Shown here: piece by piece, positions 1 to 6,798 of the stretch | Position numbering within the stretch: position 1 is the first letter of the stretch | How the letters are laid out: each line of letters begins with the position of its first letter | Assembly (NCBI GenBank): GCA_902772715.1 | Contig: CACYBT010000292.1 | Span: 1-10,748, forward strand | DNA: 10,748 bases | Origin: an uncultured Succinivibrio sp. | GTDB lineage: Bacteria; Pseudomonadota; Gammaproteobacteria; Enterobacterales; Succinivibrionaceae | Direction: 5' to 3' | Made by a program: the position numbers and the translations under genes | The notes under the pieces: model-generated | What the model was told of the DNA's origin: nothing | What the model saw: the letters and a program-made list of their open reading frames with translations, nothing else | The model's database searches: none

Positions 1-335
1 CTCTTGGTTTTGGCTAACCGTTAAATTTCGATTTATAAATAGTTGTAGATTATGTTGTATCAACACAATTCTACAACAGAGCCAATAAAAAATCTTTGTA
101 GACTCTAAGGTAGTAAGTGTGCACAATGAACATCATTTGCACGTGGATTGCAAAGAACTTTTAAATTTTAAAGCCGCTATCATAGCAATTGATTATAGAT
201 GTAAAATGCTAGCGTAACGATCTATGATACAGAGAGAAATTTTGTATGTACGTTATACTTATAAAGTTTCTGTCGGTGGGTATTCGCTAAGGTAGGTATT
301 TTTACTACAGTTTTAGGCTTAATGAGTAGGTGAAT
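1..335. other. Non-coding region upstream of nudE with several inverted repeats
   Basis: No frame here carries a credible gene. The + frame ending in TAA at 22-24 could be the tail of a gene lying to the left, but eight codons are too few to judge. The region holds four dyads. The first is a nested hairpin with an 8-base outer arm (42-49 with 70-77) and a 5-base inner arm (53-57 with 61-65). The second is a 10-base-pair stem with one bulge and a 3-base loop (119-129 with 133-142). The third is an 11-base palindrome (176-186). The fourth is a looser stem (192-200 with 220-228). None is followed by a T-run on the + strand, so they are not obvious terminators. No convincing -35/-10 pair for nudE could be fixed. 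Confidence 0.5.
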
Positions 336-917
336 ATGGATTTTTCGTCATTGAACAAATCGACTCCTAAAGTACTTTCTAAAAGAAGACATAAGGTTTC
401 AAAGTTTTTTACGGTCGACCAGCTGGATTTGCAGTTTTCAAACGACAGAGTATTTACCTATGAGCGTATTGCCGGAGGCAGAGGCGCGATTCTTGCTGTG
501 CCTTTTGACGGAACTCATTTTTATTTAACCTCTGAGTATGCATGCGGTTTTGAGCGTTATGAGTTAGGATTTGTCAAAGGTAAAATAGATGCTGGTGAAG
601 ATCCTATAAGTGCCTGTAATCGTGAGTTAGAAGAAGAGATTGGCTACGGCGCCGGAAAAATTGAATTGTTGCGGAATGAGATAACTGTGGCTCCGGGCAT
701 GTTGCAGTTAAAGATGTTCATTTTTTTGTGTACTGAGCTGTATGCAAAGCGTCTTTTAGGCGATGAACCTGAACCTATTGAAATTATCAAAGTTACACCT
801 AAAGAAGCCATGGAACTTATTTTTGCTAAAGATTCTCCTTTGAGTGAAGCTCGTTCAATTGCAGCCCTGTGTTTGAGCATGAAACACCTTAATTTTCTTT
901 CCTATAACGCCCAGTGA
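336..917 (+). CDS. nudE: ADP compounds hydrolase NudE (Nudix hydrolase)
   Basis: NudE-type Nudix enzymes hydrolyse ADP-ribose, NADH and diadenosine polyphosphates in the cytoplasm, a housekeeping role that removes or recycles nucleotide derivatives. The 193-residue product carries a complete Nudix box at about residues 82-104: G82, E88, then R96-E97-L98 and E100-E101, then G103-Y104, which fits GX5EX7REUXEEXGU and supplies the metal-binding glutamates. The stretch just before the box (SEYACGFERYELGF) and the later GDEPEP segment resemble E. coli NudE (about 186 residues) closely. A GTG at 330 would add two residues, but the ATG at 336 has AGG five bases upstream, so that start was chosen. The gene is monocistronic: a probable terminator follows it and argF has its own promoter candidate. 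The family assignment is firm; the exact substrate preference is taken from family knowledge. Confidence 0.9.
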   Translation: MDFSSLNKSTPKVLSKRRHKVSKFFTVDQLDLQFSNDRVFTYERIAGGRGAILAVPFDGTHFYLTSEYACGFERYELGFVKGKIDAGEDPISACNRELEEEIGYGAGKIELLRNEITVAPGMLQLKMFIFLCTELYAKRLLGDEPEPIEIIKVTPKEAMELIFAKDSPLSEARSIAALCLSMKHLNFLSYNAQ

Positions 918-946
918 AACGCACTAAAATAATGCAACAATAATTT

Positions 947-986
947 TCTAGCACAAAGACGGCTTTTTTCATATGCTAGATTTTTT
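947..986 (+). terminator. Probable intrinsic terminator of nudE
   Basis: A perfect 7-base inverted repeat (947-953 TCTAGCA with 974-980 TGCTAGA) encloses a second small stem (AAAG/CTTT) and is followed directly by six T (981-986). It lies 30 bases after the nudE stop. The stem is AU-rich, so efficiency may be modest. The T-run overlaps the proposed argF -10 region. Confidence 0.55.
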
Positions 987-1031
987 ATAATAGTTAACTG
1001 TTTTACTTGTAATATTGAATTGATATTTGTA
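986..1031 (+). promoter_or_regulatory. Candidate argF promoter -10 and ArgR-like box
   Basis: A perfect TATAAT lies at 986-991, without a good -35 at the usual distance. Downstream, 1014-1031 reads as an imperfect ARG box: TGAAT at 1016-1020, four bases, then ATTTG at 1025-1029. The E. coli consensus is TGAAT-N4-ATTCA, so 8 of the 10 core bases match. ArgR normally binds paired boxes about 3 bases apart over the promoter. The position where a second box would sit (about 993-1010) matches only poorly, and the site is downstream of the proposed -10. Arginine repression of argF is expected from family knowledge, but this site is tentative. Confidence 0.35.
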
Positions 1032-1046
1032 ATGACGGAGTGAGTA

Positions 1047-1955
1047 ATGCAACACCTTTTGACAGGGTTTGAATTTAACCAGGATGAATATTTAGAGATC
1101 CTTGATACAGCCTCAGACATGAAAAAAGATCCAAAGAAGTATAAGCATGTTCTTGAGGGCAGAAGTGGCGCTATTATGTTTGAGAAGCCTTCCCTGCGTA
1201 CTAGAACCACTTTTGAACTGGCTTTCTTTCGTTTAGGTGGTCATGGTGTTTATCTTGACCTGCAGAATGGTGACTTGGGAAATCGTGAATCAATTGCTGA
1301 CTATGCTCAGAATTTAAGTAGATGGGTAGATTGTCTTGTAGGTCGTGTTTATGCTCAGAGTACCTTAGAAGAACTGGCAAAATATGGAACTGTACCTGTT
1401 ATCAATGCACTCTCTGATCTTTATCATCCTGCTCAGGCGATGGCTGACTACCTGACTATGAGAGAACACTTATCCAAATTGGCTGGACTTAAGGTTGCAT
1501 ATGTTGGTGACGGTAATAATGTTACTAATTCTCTTTTTGTGGCTGGTGCCATTTTAGGTGCGAATGTGACTTGCTACTGTCCTGAGAACTGCGCTCCAGA
1601 TCTTGCAGTCTATATTAAGGCTAATGAAATAGCAAAAAAGAATGGTTGCATACTCAATGTAGAGAATGATATCAGCAAATTAAAGGACGTTGACGTGCTG
1701 TATACTGATACCTGGGTATCTATGGGAGACAATACTCCATTAGAGAAGGTTAAAAAGAAATATATGCCTTATCAGGTAAATGATGATCTTGTAAAGCAGT
1801 CAGGTGCCCAAATTGTGATGCACTGTTTACCTGCTCATCGTGGTTACGAGATTACTGATGAAGTTATGGATGGTGATAAATCAGTAGTTTTTGACGAGGC
1901 AGAAAATCGTTTACATATACATATGGCAGTACTTGCTAAATTGATTAATGCATAA
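1047..1955 (+). CDS. argF: Ornithine carbamoyltransferase (ArgF)
   Basis: This enzyme makes citrulline from ornithine and carbamoyl phosphate, the sixth step of arginine synthesis. The 302 residues show the carbamoyl-phosphate loop SLRTR (49-53), HPAQ (127-130), the ornithine-side DTWVSMG (221-227) and the catalytic HCLPAHRG (259-266). The SMG loop and HCLPAHRG argue for ornithine rather than N-acetylornithine as substrate. Two motifs are variants: SLRTR where STRTR is usual in gammaproteobacterial enzymes, and HPAQ where HPTQ or HPCQ is usual. The length matches the short anabolic type (about 300-310 residues, like Pseudomonas ArgF) rather than the 334-residue E. coli ArgF/ArgI. The start is supported by GGAG at 1037-1040, six bases before the ATG. 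argG follows after 18 bases, so the two are very likely co-transcribed. Confidence 0.93.
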   Translation: MQHLLTGFEFNQDEYLEILDTASDMKKDPKKYKHVLEGRSGAIMFEKPSLRTRTTFELAFFRLGGHGVYLDLQNGDLGNRESIADYAQNLSRWVDCLVGRVYAQSTLEELAKYGTVPVINALSDLYHPAQAMADYLTMREHLSKLAGLKVAYVGDGNNVTNSLFVAGAILGANVTCYCPENCAPDLAVYIKANEIAKKNGCILNVENDISKLKDVDVLYTDTWVSMGDNTPLEKVKKKYMPYQVNDDLVKQSGAQIVMHCLPAHRGYEITDEVMDGDKSVVFDEAENRLHIHMAVLAKLINA

Positions 1956-1973
1956 ATAATTGAGGGAAATAAT

Positions 1974-3203
1974 ATGCAAAATAAAGAAAAAAAACAGTAC
2001 AAAAAAGTAGTGTTAGCCTATTCAGGGGGACTTGATACTTCAACTATCGTTCCATGGCTAAAGGAGAATTACGGATGTGAAGTTATTTGTTTTGTAGCCG
2101 ATGTTGGTCAGGAAAGAGAAGATCTTGAAGGTATTGAAGAAAAAGCCAAACAGTCTGGTGCCAGCAAGTGCGTAATTAAGGATTTGAGAGAAGAGTTTGT
2201 CAAGGATTATGTCTTTGAGATGATGAAGACTGGCGCTCTTTATGAGGGAGAGTATCTACTTGGTACAGCCATTGCCAGACCTATTATTGCCAAGGCTATG
2301 GTTGAATGTGCTTTAAGTGAAGGTGCTGATGCTGTATCTCATGGAGCAACTGGTAAAGGTAATGATCAGGTAAGATTTGAATCCGCTGTTGCCGCTCTAG
2401 CTCCACAGCTGGACGTAATTGCTCCTTGGAGGATCTGGGATTTAAGATCCCGTGAGGAGTTACTGTCTTACCTTAATGCCCGTAATATTCCTTGCAAGGC
2501 TACTCTAAAGAAGATTTACAGCCGTGATGCCAACTGTCTGCATATTTCTACAGAAGGTGGTGAGCTGGAGAATACCTGGAATGCTCCATCTGAGAATATC
2601 TGGGTATGGACCTGTGATCCTATGAAAGCTCCTGATACACCTGATACTTTTGAATTGACCATTGAAAATGGTTGCGTGACCAAGATTGATGGCAAAGAGA
2701 TGTCTCCTTTTGAGGTAATTTCTGCCTTAAATGAACGTGGCGCCAAGCATGGTGTTGGTCGTATCGATCTTACTGAGAATCGTCTTGTCGGTATGAAATC
2801 ACGTGGTTGCTATGAAACCCCAGGCGGAACTATTATCTTCAAGGCATTAAGGGCAGTTGAGCAGTTGGTTCTGGATAAGACCACTCGTGTATATCGTGAT
2901 CACCTTGCTGTAGACTTTGCACAATTGGTATATGACGGCAGATGGTTTACACGTCTTCGTGAGATTTTACAGGCTGCTGCCGATGAATGTGCTAAAGATG
3001 TAAACGGTAAGGTTGTAGTTAGATTATATAAGGGTAATGTGGATATTATCCAAAAGGATTCTCCAAACTCCTTGTTTAATTTTGACTACGTAACATTTGG
3101 TGCTGATGATGTGTACAGCCAGGCAGACGGTGATGGCTTCATCAGACTATATTCTTTACCATATCGCATCCGTGCTATTAACAAGATGCAGAAAGGTAAA
3201 TAG
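1974..3203 (+). CDS. argG: Argininosuccinate synthase (ArgG)
   Basis: ArgG joins citrulline and aspartate using ATP, giving argininosuccinate, AMP and pyrophosphate. The 409-residue protein has the N-type ATP pyrophosphatase loop AYSGGLDTS (15-23), the nucleotide/citrulline segment HGATGKGNDQVRFE (123-136), and the YSRDANCLHISTEGG region starting at 182. The length and the opening sequence match the ~400-residue form found in Bacillus and many other bacteria, not the ~447-residue E. coli form. The ATG is preceded by GAGGG at suitable spacing, and the Lys-rich first dozen residues form a short extension before the conserved core. It is the second gene of the argFG unit. The next gene, argH, is separated by a hairpin, so transcription beyond argG may be reduced. 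Confidence 0.95.
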   Translation: MQNKEKKQYKKVVLAYSGGLDTSTIVPWLKENYGCEVICFVADVGQEREDLEGIEEKAKQSGASKCVIKDLREEFVKDYVFEMMKTGALYEGEYLLGTAIARPIIAKAMVECALSEGADAVSHGATGKGNDQVRFESAVAALAPQLDVIAPWRIWDLRSREELLSYLNARNIPCKATLKKIYSRDANCLHISTEGGELENTWNAPSENIWVWTCDPMKAPDTPDTFELTIENGCVTKIDGKEMSPFEVISALNERGAKHGVGRIDLTENRLVGMKSRGCYETPGGTIIFKALRAVEQLVLDKTTRVYRDHLAVDFAQLVYDGRWFTRLREILQAAADECAKDVNGKVVVRLYKGNVDIIQKDSPNSLFNFDYVTFGADDVYSQADGDGFIRLYSLPYRIRAINKMQKGK

Positions 3204-3222
3204 TCAATAAAAGTAATCCTTT

Positions 3223-3260
3223 AAGATACGGTTCATTGAGAAATTGGTGGACCGTATTTT
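3223..3260 (+). terminator. Hairpin between argG and argH, possible (partial) terminator
   Basis: A perfect 7-base repeat (3226-3232 ATACGGT with 3251-3257 ACCGTAT) extends outward to 10 pairs with one G-T pair (3223-3232 with 3251-3260) and can extend inward with G-T pairs. It is followed by TTTTGTT, a weak U-tract. It begins 19 bases after the argG stop and ends 67 bases before argH. It could end most argFG transcripts, or act as a stability or attenuation element within an argFGH message. Confidence 0.5.
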
Positions 3261-3284
3261 GTTATAACTAGATGTTTTTTAGCT

Positions 3285-3300
3285 AATCATGGTTATGATT
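3285..3300. repeat. 16-base dyad (6-base arms) just upstream of argH
   Basis: AATCAT at 3285-3290 and ATGATT at 3295-3300 are perfect inverted repeats around a 4-base centre, 28 bases before the argH start. The element does not match the ARG box core. It may be a protein-binding site, or chance in AT-rich DNA. Confidence 0.25.
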
Positions 3301-3327
3301 GGCAACGAGTATTGTCGTGAGGTTTAT

Positions 3328-4707
3328 ATGGCATTATGGGGCGGTAGATTTACACAAGGACCTGACCAAAGGTTTAAGGATTACAATGACTCTTTGAAGT
3401 TTGATTATCGTTTGGCTATTGAAGATGTCGAAGGTTCTATTGCCTGGGCATATGCTATTTTTAAGGCAGGAGTTCTTGAGGCTAAAGAATATGAGGACCT
3501 TAAACAGGCTTTAAATGAACTGTTACAAGAGTTTGGAGAGGATCTTGATAAGATTGCCCAGGCGGATGATGAGGATATTCATTCTTATGTGGAACGTCGT
3601 CTTATTGAGAAAGTGGGTGATCTTGGGAAAAAACTGCATACTGGCAGAAGTCGCAACGATCAGGTGGCACTTGATCTGAAACTGTGGTGCCGAAAGAGTA
3701 TTAATATTACTTTAAACAGCCTTGTTAGCCTAGAAAAGACTCTTTTAGAGAAGTCAGAAGCATTTTCGGGTAAGATTTTTCCAGGCTATACCCATTTACA
3801 GCGCGCTCAACCGGTAACATTTTCTCACTGGTTATTAGCCTATCTTGCGATGTTTGAGCGCGATTATCAGCGACTTGTCAATGCAAAAAATCTGCTTAAT
3901 ACCTGTCCGCTAGGTTCTGCAGCTCTTGCTGGTACTGCCTACAATATTGATCGTGAAGCCTTAGCCAAATCTTTAGGATTTGCAGATTGTACCCATAATA
4001 GTTTGGATGCTGTATCCGATCGCGATCACGTCATGGAATTACTTTCATGTGCTAGTATTTGTATGGTACACCTTTCAAGATTTGCCGAAGATCTGATTAT
4101 TTACAATTCAGGCGAATGTCGTTTTGTTGAGCTATCAGATAAGGTTACTTCCGGTTCATCCCTAATGCCACAGAAAAAGAATCCAGATGCTTTGGAGCTT
4201 ATTCGTGGTAAATGCGGTAGGGTTGTCGGAGCATTAAGCGGTATGCTGGTAACCTGTAAAGCGCTTCCTCTTGCCTATGATAAAGATCTGCAGGAAGATA
4301 AGGAACGTCTTTTTGATGCCATGGATACTCTTGATGATAGCATCTGCATGGCAACACTGGTGTTAAGTGATATTCAACTTAATGAAAATAAATCAGTGGA
4401 GGCTGCTTTAGGAGGTTACTCAAATGCCACAGAACTTGCTGATTACCTTGTGAAGAAAGGCATCCCTTTCCGTGAGGCTCATTCTATAGTCGGTCGTGTG
4501 GTTCTCTATGCTATATCCAAAGAAAAACCTTTAGAAAACCTAAGTCTAGATGAGTATCGCGAATTCTTTAATGATGTTGATGATGAGGTTTATGTGTATC
4601 TTAAACTTGAGAACATTATTGCCAAACGTAATGTGGTAGGAGGTGTGGCTATAGGACAGACACAAAAAGAAATTGCTAGATTCAAGCAAATCCTGCAATC
4701 TCGTTAA
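3328..4707 (+). CDS. argH: Argininosuccinate lyase (ArgH)
   Basis: ArgH splits argininosuccinate into arginine and fumarate, the last step of the pathway. The 459-residue product begins MALWGGRFTQ like the E. coli enzyme and keeps the superfamily motifs TGRSRND (105-111), THLQRAQPVTF (from 155) and the signature GSSLMPQKKNPD (276-287), whose serine-bearing loop is catalytic in this fumarase/aspartase superfamily. An in-frame ATG at 3289 would add 13 residues not seen in the E. coli protein. The ATG at 3328 has GAGG five bases upstream and was chosen. The gene lies downstream of argFG, separated by a hairpin. It converges on dut, whose stop codon is only two bases past its own, so its 3' untranslated region must overlap dut. 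Confidence 0.95.
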   Translation: MALWGGRFTQGPDQRFKDYNDSLKFDYRLAIEDVEGSIAWAYAIFKAGVLEAKEYEDLKQALNELLQEFGEDLDKIAQADDEDIHSYVERRLIEKVGDLGKKLHTGRSRNDQVALDLKLWCRKSINITLNSLVSLEKTLLEKSEAFSGKIFPGYTHLQRAQPVTFSHWLLAYLAMFERDYQRLVNAKNLLNTCPLGSAALAGTAYNIDREALAKSLGFADCTHNSLDAVSDRDHVMELLSCASICMVHLSRFAEDLIIYNSGECRFVELSDKVTSGSSLMPQKKNPDALELIRGKCGRVVGALSGMLVTCKALPLAYDKDLQEDKERLFDAMDTLDDSICMATLVLSDIQLNENKSVEAALGGYSNATELADYLVKKGIPFREAHSIVGRVVLYAISKEKPLENLSLDEYREFFNDVDDEVYVYLKLENIIAKRNVVGGVAIGQTQKEIARFKQILQSR

Positions 4708-4709
4708 GC

Positions 4710-5168
4710 CTACCTGTTTCCAGTTGAGCCAAATCCTTCTGTACCTCGTGCAGAAGGACTAGAAAATTCCTCAGTAATTTCAAAAGTTGGATGCAATACT
4801 GGAATAAAGAGCATTTGCGCAACTCTGTCTCCTACCCTAACAGTAAAAGGTTTTGTACTGTGATTCCACAGTGGTACCATAAGCTGTCCTTGGTAATCGG
4901 CGTCAATTACTCCAACAAGATTTGACAGTACGATACCATGTTTATAACCAAGTCCCGAGCGAGGTACTACCAGCGCGGTAACATTAGGATCGGCTATATA
5001 CATAGCAAAGCCTGTGGGAATAAGCCTGACTTCATTAGGATTAAGTACAAAATCATTTTCCGTCATTGCTCTAAGATCCATTCCTGCCGACATAATGGTT
5101 TCATAGTTAGGCAAACTAAAATCCTTTACCAGTCTATTATCTAGGATCTTAATTTTTATATTCAGCAT
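4710..5168 (-). CDS. dut: Deoxyuridine 5'-triphosphate nucleotidohydrolase (dUTPase)
   Basis: Dut hydrolyses dUTP to dUMP and pyrophosphate, keeping uracil out of DNA and supplying dUMP for thymidylate synthesis. The family acts as a homotrimer. All five trimeric-dUTPase motifs are present in 152 residues: SAGMDLRA (27-34), PRSGLGYKHG (69-78), GVIDADYQGQ (86-95, with Asp89 at the position of the conserved catalytic aspartate), GDRVAQMLF (113-121) and the C-terminal lid RGTEGFGSTG (141-150). The length equals that of the E. coli enzyme. The ATG follows the coaBC stop codon with no gap, so translation is probably coupled. The coaBC-dut pair is a widely conserved order. An 8-base-pair hairpin lies within the codons for residues 137-145. 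Confidence 0.96.
   Translation of the reverse strand: MLNIKIKILDNRLVKDFSLPNYETIMSAGMDLRAMTENDFVLNPNEVRLIPTGFAMYIADPNVTALVVPRSGLGYKHGIVLSNLVGVIDADYQGQLMVPLWNHSTKPFTVRVGDRVAQMLFIPVLHPTFEITEEFSSPSARGTEGFGSTGNR
4734..4758. repeat. Perfect hairpin within the 3' end of dut
   Basis: TCCTTCTG at 4734-4741 and CAGAAGGA at 4751-4758 form an 8-base-pair stem with a 9-base loop. It is 26 bases past the argH stop and inside the dut coding sequence. Neither strand has a good T-run after it (TTT on the - strand, CTAG on the + strand), so termination function is uncertain. Confidence 0.45.
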
Positions 5169-6488
5169 TTAATCTTTGCTCTTTTTGCAGGTTTTGAAAA
5201 TTAGTTCCATGAGGTATTGGGCAATTATAGCCTTAGACTGTTTTCCAAAATGTGCAATCTGTCCATCTTTATCGAACACTGTTATTTCGTTGTCATCGGC
5301 ATTAAATCCGATATCTGGTTTGGAAACATCATTGAGGACAATTAAATCAAGGTGTTTCTTGTGCAATTTTTCTATAGCGTAATTGACTCCATTTTCTGTT
5401 TCTGCGGCAAAGCCCACGGTAAATGGACGATTATGTTCAAGCTTACCTACGGTGGCAATAATATCAGGATTTTTGACAAGGTTTAAACAAAGACTATCTT
5501 GGTCGTCCTCTTTTTTGAGTTTGCAGGAGGCTACATTTTGTGCTCGATAATCGGCAACTGCAGCACATCCAATAACGATATCTGATCTCTGTGCGTAATC
5601 TTCAACCGCACTTAACATCTGTATTGCGGTCTTTACATCGATTTTACGCACACCTTTAGGACAGTCAAGATTAACTGGGCCTGATACTAAGGTAACTTCT
5701 GCACCCAGGGCTTGAGCGGTTTGCGCAAGCATATACCCCATTTTCCCAGATGAATAATTGGAAATATAGCGTACAGGATCAATAGGTTCAACTGTTGGGC
5801 CGGCAGTGATAAGCACTTTAAAGCCAACACCATAGGCTTTAGGTAGAAGCTTGGTTTGTGATAATTCGAGTGGTTTGACTGGAGATGGTAGTTTTCCTTG
5901 ATAGTTAGGTAATCCTTCAGTTTCACTCTTGCTGGTAAGACGGTGTGCCAAAATAGAGCAAATATCGTCAAAAATTTCTTCAGGTTCCTTCATGCGCCCT
6001 GTCCCAACAGATCCGCAGGCCAGATTACCGTAGTTAGGTGTAAGAATATAAACTCCACGTTTGTTTAAGGTGTTGAGGTTTTCCTGTGTTGCAACGTTAT
6101 TGTACATGTTGTTATTCATGGCAGGTGCTACAGCAATAGGGCAGATGGCGGCCAAAACAGCAGCTGTTAGCATGTTGTCAGCAGCACCATTGACGATTTT
6201 GGAAATAGTATTTGCTGTGGCCGGAGCTATAACGAACAAATCTGCTTCATTTGCTAGGCTTATATGTGAAATATCTTCTGTTCTGTCAAAGATATCCACA
6301 AAAACACGATGACCACTTAATGCTTCAAAAGTTGTTTTATTTATTAGTTTGGTTGCAGATGGTGTCATGATGACAAAAACGCTTGCACCGTTCTTGACCA
6401 ACAGTCGGCATAGAGTACAGGCCTTATAGGCAGCAATGCCACCTGTTACACCCAAAATTATTTTACGGTTCTTTAACTGTTCACTCAT
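5169..6488 (-). CDS. coaBC: Bifunctional phosphopantothenoylcysteine decarboxylase / phosphopantothenate-cysteine ligase (CoaBC, Dfp)
   Basis: CoaBC catalyses two steps of coenzyme A synthesis: the CoaB half joins 4'-phosphopantothenate to cysteine (CTP-dependent in bacteria), and the FMN-dependent CoaC half decarboxylates the product to 4'-phosphopantetheine. In the 439 residues the N-terminal CoaC domain (about 1-185) has GGIAAYKA (16-23), His75 in ISHISL, PAMNNNMY (122-129, with Asn125) and Cys158 in ACGSVGTGRM. These fall at the same positions as the E. coli catalytic residues His75, Asn125 and Cys158. The family PxMNxxMW motif ends in Tyr rather than Trp here. The CoaB domain (about 222-439) has GPTVEPIDPVRYISNYSSG (230-248), AAVADY (309-314) and the lysine-rich KLKK (323-326). 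A poorly conserved linker joins them. AAGGAG precedes the ATG. It is the first gene of coaBC-dut. Confidence 0.95.
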   Translation of the reverse strand: MSEQLKNRKIILGVTGGIAAYKACTLCRLLVKNGASVFVIMTPSATKLINKTTFEALSGHRVFVDIFDRTEDISHISLANEADLFVIAPATANTISKIVNGAADNMLTAAVLAAICPIAVAPAMNNNMYNNVATQENLNTLNKRGVYILTPNYGNLACGSVGTGRMKEPEEIFDDICSILAHRLTSKSETEGLPNYQGKLPSPVKPLELSQTKLLPKAYGVGFKVLITAGPTVEPIDPVRYISNYSSGKMGYMLAQTAQALGAEVTLVSGPVNLDCPKGVRKIDVKTAIQMLSAVEDYAQRSDIVIGCAAVADYRAQNVASCKLKKEDDQDSLCLNLVKNPDIIATVGKLEHNRPFTVGFAAETENGVNYAIEKLHKKHLDLIVLNDVSKPDIGFNADDNEITVFDKDGQIAHFGKQSKAIIAQYLMELIFKTCKKSKD

Positions 6489-6519
6489 TTTGTACTCCTT
6501 AAATATAGTAACTATAAGA

Positions 6520-6525
6520 ATTATA
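6520..6525 (-). promoter_or_regulatory. coaBC: Candidate -10 element of coaBC-dut
   Basis: Read on the - strand this is a perfect TATAAT, 31 bases before the coaBC ATG. It is embedded in a perfect 6-base inverted repeat (6512-6517 with 6521-6526). No good -35 is seen at 16-18 bases (6542-6549 reads poorly), so the promoter may need an activator or be weak. Confidence 0.4.
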
Positions 6526-6550
6526 GGTCATATTAAAGATTAATAAGTGG

Positions 6551-6580
6551 TAATAATTTTCAATATTGAAAAAATTATTA
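6551..6580. repeat. 30-base near-perfect AT-rich palindrome
   Basis: The core TTTTCAATATTGAAAA (6557-6572) is a perfect 16-base palindrome. The flanks TAATAA (6551-6556) and TTATTA (6575-6580) are also inverted repeats, displaced by two extra A. It lies upstream of the coaBC -10 candidate on the - strand. It may be an operator or an architectural site. No regulator family could be named from the sequence. Confidence 0.45.
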
Positions 6581-6679
6581 AAGAGTGTAGAATAATATAA
6601 GCACAATTTATAGATTCTATCCTTATCCTATATAAATCAAATATTGATATTGGCTTTTCCCAAAATTTTTTAAATAATT

Positions 6680-6709
6680 TTGAGAAAGAGCGTATATTTG
6701 TGTTAAAAT
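6680..6709 (+). promoter_or_regulatory. rpmB: Sigma-70-type promoter of rpmB-rpmG
   Basis: TTGAGA (6680-6685) and TAAAAT (6704-6709) are separated by 18 bases, with a TG at 6701-6702 near the -10. The following bases GCGTGC (6710-6715) form a G/C-rich discriminator, a known feature of stringently controlled ribosomal promoters. Transcription should begin near 6716, leaving a leader of about 80 bases. Confidence 0.6.
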
Positions 6710-6728
6710 GCGTGCACTTTGTTTTTCA

Positions 6729-6755
6729 CATAACTGCTCAGTATGGATGGTTATG
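6729..6755 (+). promoter_or_regulatory. Leader dyad upstream of rpmB
   Basis: CATAAC (6729-6734) and GTTATG (6750-6755) are perfect inverted repeats in the predicted rpmB leader, 43 bases before the start codon. A competing short pairing (CAG 6739-6741 with CTG 6756-6758) is possible. It may be a regulatory leader structure, but six A/U-rich pairs may also be chance. Confidence 0.25.
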
Positions 6756-6798
6756 CTGATTAGTGATTGATTTATTATTTTTTGGAGTGTGAGCTAAC

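Larger units (their letters stand above)
6489..6798. other. Divergent intergenic region coaBC / rpmB
   Basis: This very AT-rich 310-base stretch carries the promoters of both flanking operons and no credible gene. On the coaBC side there are three consecutive dyads: 6505-6515, 6512-6526 and the long 6551-6580. On the rpmB side there is an AT-rich inverted repeat (6661-6667 with 6676-6682) that could serve as an UP-type element, then the rpmB promoter. In E. coli radC lies before rpmB in this arrangement; no trace of it was recognised here. Confidence 0.6.

Noticed and set aside
1..24. Possible tail of a gene entering from the left (eight codons to TAA)
   Set aside because: Too short to identify or to separate from chance.
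330..335. GTG start for nudE two codons upstream
   Set aside because: The ATG at 336 has AGG at proper spacing, whereas the GTG overlaps that site and lacks its own.
902..1210. 102-codon - strand open frame across the nudE-argF gap
   Set aside because: It overlaps the start of argF antisense, shows no recognisable domain, and covers the terminator and promoter of the + strand genes.
3289..3327. Upstream ATG giving argH a 13-residue extension
   Set aside because: The family N-terminus MALWGGRF starts at 3328 with GAGG before it; the extension is not seen in E. coli ArgH.
5687..5971. 94-codon open frame on the - strand inside coaBC
   Set aside because: It overlaps, in another frame, the well-supported coaBC sequence and resembles no protein.
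6636..6648. ATCAA-ATA-TTGAT dyad considered as an FNR site
   Set aside because: FNR sites are TTGAT-N4-ATCAA; here the half-sites are in the reverse order with a 3-base gap.
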